6,237 bases of DNA from Bacteriovoracaceae bacterium (lineage in GTDB: Bacteria; Bdellovibrionota; Bacteriovoracia; Bacteriovoracales; Bacteriovoracaceae): NCBI GenBank assembly GCA_947440875.1, contig CANETG010000163.1, positions 1 through 6,237 on the forward strand, in the 5' to 3' direction. Under the pieces are notes generated by a model. The model did no database searches, was not told where the DNA came from, and saw nothing but the letters and a program-made list of their open reading frames with translations. A program made the position numbers and the translations under genes. Positions 1-5,079 of this stretch are shown here, in pieces (position 1 is the stretch's first letter; each line of letters begins with the position of its first letter).

Positions 1-2
1 CA

Positions 3-164
3 AATCTCGCCGGCCGCGCCGATGAAGTCACAAAGTTCATCGAACAAGCTTCGCCACCAATTAATACATGCGAAATGATCACAGGAGTAGACACGCATGC
101 CCCGGATGATGTCCTGACCTCGGCCCCGGACGGGGTTCTGCTTTATTACACTCAAGATTATTAA
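3..164 (+). CDS. C-terminal end of an unrecognised protein (5' truncated)
   Basis: An open frame enters from the left edge and runs 53 codons to a TAA at 162-164. The visible tail has one cysteine (in INTCEM) and an acidic, proline-containing end finishing LLYYTQDY; I see no family motif. It is taken as coding because it is open on the same strand, has codon use like the genes after it, and stops 10 bp before the next start, directly ahead of that gene's ribosome binding site. This makes it the upstream member of the same operon. A short Asn-(Ser/Thr)-Cys motif about 30 or fewer residues from the C-terminus is shared with the next protein, which is too little to claim homology. Function unknown. 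Confidence 0.7.
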   Translation, partial: NLAGRADEVTKFIEQASPPINTCEMITGVDTHAPDDVLTSAPDGVLLYYTQDY

Positions 165-165
165 C

Positions 166-171
166 AGGAGG
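166..171 (+). promoter_or_regulatory. Strong Shine-Dalgarno AGGAGG with short spacing
   Basis: AGGAGG is a perfect anti-16S match that begins 2 bases after the upstream stop codon and leaves only 3 bases (CCT) before the ATG at 175. The spacing is shorter than the usual 5-9. No in-frame alternative start keeps the signal peptide, so this start is preferred. It is the best ribosome site in the window; the following genes rely on AGGA, TGAGGT and GAAGGA sites close to, or overlapping the end of, the preceding gene. Confidence 0.7.
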
Positions 172-174
172 CCT

Positions 175-1194
175 ATGAAAACAATATTTTTCCTCTCACT
201 CACACTCTGGAGTCTGAACAGCTCTGCAGCTCTAACGAGCTTTCTGAGTGTCGGAAGAGTTTACAACTCCAAGACCAATCAGAATCTGACCCAATCACCT
301 CAATCTGATCATTGCCAGATTTTCAAAGGCACCTATCAGGGTAATAAACTCGAACTTATTCCGAGGGCCTACGGAGGATCGGGAAAATACCGCCACCGCA
401 TCATGTGGCAACTCTCCGACTCGTACCAGACGTTTGATGGCCAGCTGACTCAGCATGAAGTGGCCGTAAAAAATGGAAGCAACTATCTCTTCACTATCCC
501 TCAACTTAAAAATGACATCCCGTTTGTTCAACAATCAGTCCTTCTTGTGACTGAAGATGTGAACACGAAAGAAACTGCCACTTCGCACCTCATGTTCAAT
601 GTCTCTCGTCCGGTGATCCTTTCTCAGACGTCTGATCCGGTGAAACTCCGGAATAATTGTTTCCAGGTCATGCCGGCAATTGAATCAGTCGCAGGAATTC
701 TCACAAACGGCTCAACTAACCCGAGTCAGATTCTTATCCGACATGGCGTCCAGAATCTCTGGACAAGAACGCGCGGATCGCAGTGGGGATTCTTCATCTC
801 TCCGCTCGCGTGGTCAGGGCTGGCCAACATTTTCAGTGCTTATAAAAACTATTTTACTCAGTACTCGCGGCAAACCGTTGAGACAGTGGAAATTTCCAGC
901 GAACATCAGATTGCTCCGGGTGACTATCTTCAGATTTATGAGCAAAGAACAAGATACGTCACCGTGTTTGATGCTCTGGAAGTGGATATGTGCGGTGATA
1001 CCCGCGAGCTCGATGGTTCTTACTTCCTTCAATGGTGGGGAGTCGCCTACCACGCGTTTCCTGTGAATCCCTATTCTCCGGACCGCACTCCTAGAGAAGC
1101 GATCGGTGTGGCACCCATGAACAGTTGTCCGGATGCTCTCACGCCGGAGTTTCTTGACTCAGATAACGAATTCATCTTCGCCAGGACGAACTGA
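175..1194 (+). CDS. Exported protein of unknown function with an Ig-like segment and four cysteines
   Basis: This 339-residue protein starts with a clear Sec signal peptide: MK, a hydrophobic run, then NSSA with likely cleavage after Ala18. Residues about 50-148 look like a beta-sandwich of the Ig/PKD kind: a GGSGKY turn at 67-72 followed by alternating hydrophobic strands ending in VTEDV...HLMFNV. The second half (about 150-339) is rich in Trp, Tyr and Phe (SQWGFFISPLAW at 202-213, FLQWWGVAYHAF at 284-295) and I do not recognise it. After cleavage there are four cysteines (47, 162, 273, 318), an even number compatible with two disulfides in an oxidising periplasm. There is no lipobox and no second membrane segment. 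The gene ends 2 bp before the DUF2334 gene, so the two are almost certainly co-transcribed. A role in binding or guiding the same polysaccharide is inferred from position only. Confidence 0.85.
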   Translation: MKTIFFLSLTLWSLNSSAALTSFLSVGRVYNSKTNQNLTQSPQSDHCQIFKGTYQGNKLELIPRAYGGSGKYRHRIMWQLSDSYQTFDGQLTQHEVAVKNGSNYLFTIPQLKNDIPFVQQSVLLVTEDVNTKETATSHLMFNVSRPVILSQTSDPVKLRNNCFQVMPAIESVAGILTNGSTNPSQILIRHGVQNLWTRTRGSQWGFFISPLAWSGLANIFSAYKNYFTQYSRQTVETVEISSEHQIAPGDYLQIYEQRTRYVTVFDALEVDMCGDTRELDGSYFLQWWGVAYHAFPVNPYSPDRTPREAIGVAPMNSCPDALTPEFLDSDNEFIFARTN

Positions 1195-1196
1195 TT

Positions 1197-3983
1197 ATGA
1201 AAAAAATTACCTCACTGTTTATGGGTCTGTTGACCCAGTCGACCCTTGCGTTCGAATGGGAAGGGGGAATCCGGGAAGTTTATCTCTCAAAGGATTCGTA
1301 TACCTATAACTCCGACACCACGGCTCGGATCCACCGCGAGTTGGTGGATCGTGGTCACGCGAGCATATCTCTCCAACCCAGACTTGCTTGGTCGCAGGAA
1401 AAATCTCTTTTTTATTTACCTGTCCTGAAAACAAGTTTATTCGATCTTGCGGTCGCTAACACCCGCATCCTTCAGGCGGGGTCAAAGCTCACACTGAAAC
1501 CGATGATCTATGAAAATCCTGGTCTCGGAGAAGGTGTTCCCGCAGAGAGAATAAGACCCGAGCGGAGTGATCTCGCTATCATTTCCTATGTGCAGATCAT
1601 GACTCAGTTCATGAAAATTTCCCGCACTCATGATCTTCACCGTCTCGTTGTCGGTTCAGGATTAGTCCATTTGCTTCAGGATCCAGCGGTCATTCCCCGT
1701 TTTGAGAGCATGCTGAAGCTTATCCGGAAAGGAGTGGGCCCGAAAACGGAGCTTGTTCTTGAAGTCGTGGGTTCTGAAGATCTCAAGGCCCTCACAGCTG
1801 CGCTAAAAAATGAAAAACGCCCTCTCGATCTGAGTCTCCTGGATGGAATCTCTCTCGTGGCTGAGCCCGCAAGACATTTTCCGGATGGATCGCTTTCTTC
1901 CCTTGAGCTCAGAAAAACCCGGCTCATTCTGGAAACGCTGGTGCCACGCCTCCCCGTCCATCTTTCCCGAGTCGTCGTTCCCGGATGTGCCACTCTGCAG
2001 ATCCACAGGGATGAAATTGTTTGTGGAACTCAAAAAGCAGATCCGCTTCTTCAGCTTTCACGCTTTCAGAAATTGAAATCAGGACTTCTTTCACTTGAGA
2101 GTGAAGGGATACGATTCGGTAGTGTGGAAATCCTTGAGGCCAATACTGATTACGAACCTGAAACAGTGGACGCCCGCTATCCTTATTATCAGCCTCTGTT
2201 TCGTGATCCCAAAGTTTATGAGCTTCCCGCTCAGGAAAATCTGGTCGCTCCTCCCTGGCCCATGCCGGTGGTTACGGGAAAAAAAATAGGCTGTCTCTAT
2301 TTCGACAGATTGGCCGCTTTGGGAAAGGAAGACCGCATCGGAGAAATCCACGCCATGATGCTACAGAGTGTCCTGGGCGCATTCCGCTCGTGGAATTATT
2401 CACGCAAAGTCATCAGTGAGTATCGTCCTGGCGAAATGAATTCTTGTGATGCGGTTTTTTATCTCGGGACAAACTTCAACCAGATTCCACCTAGAGGATA
2501 CCTCGAAGAGCTGGCAGAAGTTTCAAAAACAAGATCTGTCGTCTGGTTCAACTATAAATTTTCTCTCTTCGCTGAAGTCCTGAAAAATAAAGGCATGGAT
2601 CCGGGAATGGATACACCTATTATTATTCAACCGGATTCCTTTCCGGGCCCACAGAACCAGGCCCCCGGTTTTTACAGCCAGTTTGATTATAAAGGCGAAA
2701 CTTTTTTTAAGATTTCCAAATGGCATCCGATTGCCAATTCTTTTGAGTCGAGTGCGGAAATTAATCTCATCAATGTGACAGATCCAGCAAAAGCAAAAGT
2801 CCTCTCCACCGCCCGTCATGATAAAACCAACAATACGATCCCTTATGCCGTCCACACCGGAAACATCTGGTACGTTGCCGATTCACCATTTAGTTTCGTT
2901 CATTACGAAGACCGCTTTTATATCTTCTGCGATTTTCTCTGGGATATCCTGGGAGAAAGTCCACCAGAAGAAAGAGTCGCTCTCGTGCGGATCGAAGACG
3001 TCCACCCTAAGCTCAATCTCAGTGACCTGAAATGGGTGTGGGATTATCTGAGCTCTGAGCAAGTCCCCTTCACCATCGCCATGATTCCGTTTTACTCAGA
3101 TCTTTTCGGGAACAACACGTCTTCAACTGTTCCCGTCTTTAGTCCCGTCGACAAATTTAAAAGTTTCGTCGGACAGATGAAGTACGCTCAGGCGCGGGGG
3201 GCAGACTTTGTCATGCACGGAACGATTCATTCCGTTGGTTGTCTGATTTCCGGATACGACGGAATTACCGGAGCGGATTACGAATTCTGGCTATACCCAG
3301 AGAACACTCCGCTTCCCTTTGATAGTGTTGACTGGGTCACGCGCCGGCTGGAAATGGGGATCAAAGTTTTCCAGAAGATGAACATCACTCCCGTTGGCTT
3401 CGAGGCCCCTCACTACGCTGCGAGTGTTCTCGATTACATTATCTTTGCTAAAATGTTCCAGTGGCAATATCACCGCTCGATCTTCATGCCTTTTGAACTG
3501 AAGCGCGACACGGGACTTCCGATGCATCTGCGGGCCTTTGCGTGTGATCCGGAAAAGTGCGGAGATGAGCGCAGAGGCATTCTTGAAAATCTGAAAGTCA
3601 CTGCCGATCATACTTCTTTCAGTGGGATTAACTCTCCCTTCATCACGTACCGAGATATCTATGGCCAATCCATTATTCCCGAAACTCTTGGGATGATCGA
3701 TTTTGTCTTCTATCCTTCCTACACCTGGCGTCCGGTGAGTAAACCGGAAGACATCATCCGACGGGCAAAAAAACTTAAAGTCATCCGCGGGGCAGTGGCA
3801 TCATTCTTCTGGCATCCCCTTCTGATTGATCCCGTGAATGTTTATTACCAGCAGCACCCAGGCTCCTATCAATCCATCGGTGGGAAAAAGTCTCTTTCCC
3901 GGGTGATCGATGGTCTCCGGGATCTCGGATATGTTTTCAAATCAACCAACGATAAATCACTTTTTCCAAATGAGGTTATCTAA
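1197..3983 (+). CDS. Exported three-part protein: inactive glycoside hydrolase-like barrel, alpha/beta part, DUF2334 (YdaL-type) deacetylase-like domain
   Basis: 928 residues with a signal peptide cleaved near Ala18 (STLA). Residues about 20-345 follow the order of a clan GH-A TIM barrel (LKP at 100-102, GSGL at 153-156, LDGISL at 215-220) but lack catalytic glutamates. Residues about 360-590 match the N-terminal half of YdaL-like proteins: KKIGCLYFDR from 362, YLGT to 425 and VVWFNY to 453. The DUF2334 core follows, with RIEDVHP (598-604), HGTIH (674-678), GFEAPHYAAS (734-743), DIYG...IIPE (820-829) and FFWHP (870-874). By analogy with NodB/CE4-type enzymes, Asp601, His674, His678, His739 and His873 are candidate metal or catalytic residues. 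The likely role is de-N-acetylation or binding of an exopolysaccharide in the periplasm; activity is unproven. An AGGA at 1183-1186 precedes the ATG by 10 bases. The TAA overlaps the next ATG by one base. A Cys783/Cys788 pair lies in a probable insertion before DIYG. The domain order recalls PelA. Confidence 0.85.
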   Translation: MKKITSLFMGLLTQSTLAFEWEGGIREVYLSKDSYTYNSDTTARIHRELVDRGHASISLQPRLAWSQEKSLFYLPVLKTSLFDLAVANTRILQAGSKLTLKPMIYENPGLGEGVPAERIRPERSDLAIISYVQIMTQFMKISRTHDLHRLVVGSGLVHLLQDPAVIPRFESMLKLIRKGVGPKTELVLEVVGSEDLKALTAALKNEKRPLDLSLLDGISLVAEPARHFPDGSLSSLELRKTRLILETLVPRLPVHLSRVVVPGCATLQIHRDEIVCGTQKADPLLQLSRFQKLKSGLLSLESEGIRFGSVEILEANTDYEPETVDARYPYYQPLFRDPKVYELPAQENLVAPPWPMPVVTGKKIGCLYFDRLAALGKEDRIGEIHAMMLQSVLGAFRSWNYSRKVISEYRPGEMNSCDAVFYLGTNFNQIPPRGYLEELAEVSKTRSVVWFNYKFSLFAEVLKNKGMDPGMDTPIIIQPDSFPGPQNQAPGFYSQFDYKGETFFKISKWHPIANSFESSAEINLINVTDPAKAKVLSTARHDKTNNTIPYAVHTGNIWYVADSPFSFVHYEDRFYIFCDFLWDILGESPPEERVALVRIEDVHPKLNLSDLKWVWDYLSSEQVPFTIAMIPFYSDLFGNNTSSTVPVFSPVDKFKSFVGQMKYAQARGADFVMHGTIHSVGCLISGYDGITGADYEFWLYPENTPLPFDSVDWVTRRLEMGIKVFQKMNITPVGFEAPHYAASVLDYIIFAKMFQWQYHRSIFMPFELKRDTGLPMHLRAFACDPEKCGDERRGILENLKVTADHTSFSGINSPFITYRDIYGQSIIPETLGMIDFVFYPSYTWRPVSKPEDIIRRAKKLKVIRGAVASFFWHPLLIDPVNVYYQQHPGSYQSIGGKKSLSRVIDGLRDLGYVFKSTNDKSLFPNEVI
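1328..1350. repeat. Perfect 8-bp inverted repeat inside the DUF2334 gene
   Basis: GATCCACC at 1328-1335 is matched exactly by GGTGGATC at 1343-1350 around a 7-base loop. It lies within codons 44-52 of the 928-residue protein, about 130 bases after its start. There is no T-tract behind it, so it is not a terminator. It could form a modest mRNA hairpin near the start of the longest gene, or be chance. Confidence 0.6.
2279..2289 (+). other. A8 tract followed directly by an out-of-frame TAG at a domain boundary
   Basis: Eight A's (2279-2286) are followed by TAGG. In the normal frame they read as the end of Gly361, then Lys362, Lys363 and Ile364. Loss of one A in DNA or RNA would put TAG (2287-2289) in frame, ending the product after Lys363. 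That is where the barrel-like region gives way to the YdaL-type region. The tract and reading are seen directly; slippage is inference. Confidence 0.5.
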
Positions 3984-3985
3984 TG
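3971..3985 (+). promoter_or_regulatory. Shine-Dalgarno TGAGGT and TAATG stop/start overlap (translational coupling)
   Basis: TGAGGT at 3971-3976 lies inside the last codons of the DUF2334 gene, 6 bases before the ATG at 3983. The TAA at 3981-3983 shares its last A with that ATG. Such a junction normally couples translation of the epimerase to that of the preceding gene and fixes the epimerase start. Confidence 0.75.
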
Positions 3986-5077
3986 AGATTAACAACACTT
4001 TTCGGCACACGGCCTGAGACCATCAAACTTGCTCCGCTCATTAAAGAAGGAATAGAGCAGGGCCATGAAGTGAAAGTGATCTTCACCGGACAGCACCGGG
4101 AGATGGCACTGCCTCTTCTGAATTTTTTCGGGATCAAACCGGATCACGACTTAAATGTCATGCGTCCAAACCAGGATCTCTCATCGCTCACGAGTCTTAT
4201 GCTGAAACTTCTGGATGAAAATCCGGAGCTTAAAAATACAGACGCGCTAATGGTTCAGGGAGACACGACCAGTGCTTACGTTGGTGCCTACTGGGCGTTT
4301 CTGAATAAGATTCCGGTGATCCACCTCGAAGCGGGACTCCGGACTTACAACATCCATTCGCCTTTTCCGGAAGAGGCCAACCGTCAGTTAATTTCCCGGA
4401 TTGCTAAGGTTCATCTAGCACCGACGACAAATGCTCTCCAGTCTCTTCACAGCGAAGGAATTACCAAAAACACACATGTGATCGGCAACACCGGTATCGA
4501 TGCTCTGAGAATTGCCTGCGAGAAAGTCTCAGACCGGAATCTTCCGATCGACATCATCGACTTTATTGATGACCGGAAAGTCGTGCTTATCACTGGTCAC
4601 CGGAGAGAAAATTTCGGAGAAGGAATGAAGCAGATATCCATCGCGCTCAAGACACTTTCTCTGTCTCTACCCAATGTGTGTTTTATCTATCCCCTGCACA
4701 TGAATCCAAACGTCCGGGAAGTGATGAAAAAGGAACTCCGTGGACTGCCGAACCTTCTTCTGACAGACCCATTCCCCTATTTGCCATTCATTGCCCTCAT
4801 GAAAAAAGCGAGTGTGATTCTCACTGACTCCGGAGGAATCCAGGAAGAAGCTCCTTCATTGAGAGTTCCCGTCGTCGTAATGCGGGACAGGACCGAAAGA
4901 CCTGAAGGAGTCGCATCGGGGTATTCCATTCTCGTGGGTACTGACCCTCAAAAAATCTGTGCGGCAGTCATGCATGCTTTGGAAAAAGGCTGTGAAGGAC
5001 GGGGAGAAAATCCCTTCGGTGATGGCCGAAGCTCCCAGAAGGCTTGGAACATTTTGGCTGGAATGAAGGAACAATAA
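3983..5077 (+). CDS. wecB: UDP-N-acetylglucosamine 2-epimerase (non-hydrolysing)
   Basis: Cytoplasmic enzyme interconverting UDP-GlcNAc and UDP-ManNAc, the precursor of ManNAc or ManNAcA units in capsules, enterobacterial common antigen and related glycans. The 364 residues span the whole family length (E. coli WecB is about 376). Both Rossmann halves of the GT-B-like fold are present. Visible motifs are FGTRPETIK (7-15, with Lys15), QGDTTSA (Asp94), HLEAGLR (Glu116), FPEEANR (Glu130/Glu131), TGHRREN (His206), LTDSGGIQEE (280-289, UDP binding) and RTERPE (303-308). These correspond to the known catalytic set Asp95, Glu117, Glu131 and His213 of E. coli WecB, so it should be active. There is no signal peptide, unlike its neighbours on both sides. 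It is linked by TAATG overlaps to the genes before and after. The hydrolysing (NeuC-type) alternative is less likely, because length and motifs fit WecB/MnaA. Confidence 0.95.
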   Translation: MRLTTLFGTRPETIKLAPLIKEGIEQGHEVKVIFTGQHREMALPLLNFFGIKPDHDLNVMRPNQDLSSLTSLMLKLLDENPELKNTDALMVQGDTTSAYVGAYWAFLNKIPVIHLEAGLRTYNIHSPFPEEANRQLISRIAKVHLAPTTNALQSLHSEGITKNTHVIGNTGIDALRIACEKVSDRNLPIDIIDFIDDRKVVLITGHRRENFGEGMKQISIALKTLSLSLPNVCFIYPLHMNPNVREVMKKELRGLPNLLLTDPFPYLPFIALMKKASVILTDSGGIQEEAPSLRVPVVVMRDRTERPEGVASGYSILVGTDPQKICAAVMHALEKGCEGRGENPFGDGRSSQKAWNILAGMKEQ

Positions 5078-5079
5078 TG
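5065..5079 (+). promoter_or_regulatory. Shine-Dalgarno GAAGGA and second TAATG overlap
   Basis: GAAGGA at 5065-5070 precedes the ATG at 5077 by 6 bases, and the epimerase stop TAA (5075-5077) overlaps that ATG by one base. This repeats the arrangement at 3981-3985 and supports coupled translation of three successive genes. It also fixes the start of the hydrolase gene, which places a signal peptide at its N-terminus. Confidence 0.75.

Noticed and set aside
122..137. Short GC hairpin (CCCC/GGGG, four-base loop) just before the first complete gene
   Set aside because: It has only four GC pairs plus possible G-T pairs, no T-tract follows, and it lies within codons of the upstream gene, so it is not a convincing terminator or attenuator.
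680..1066. 128-residue open frame in another + frame within the 339-residue gene
   Set aside because: It has no ribosome binding site and a low-complexity composition, and it is fully covered by a gene with a signal peptide and good codon pattern.
1676..1993. 105-residue open frame on the minus strand
   Set aside because: Its product is arginine- and serine-rich with no motif, as expected for the antisense of a coding region, and it lies wholly inside the well-supported 928-residue gene.
3291..3668. 125-residue minus-strand open frame
   Set aside because: It runs opposite the most conserved part of the DUF2334 domain, with no ribosome site or recognisable product.
3766..3772. A7 run reading A_AAA_AAA, a possible -1 frameshift heptamer
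   Set aside because: It sits inside the conserved DUF2334 core, marks no domain boundary, and no strong downstream structure was seen.
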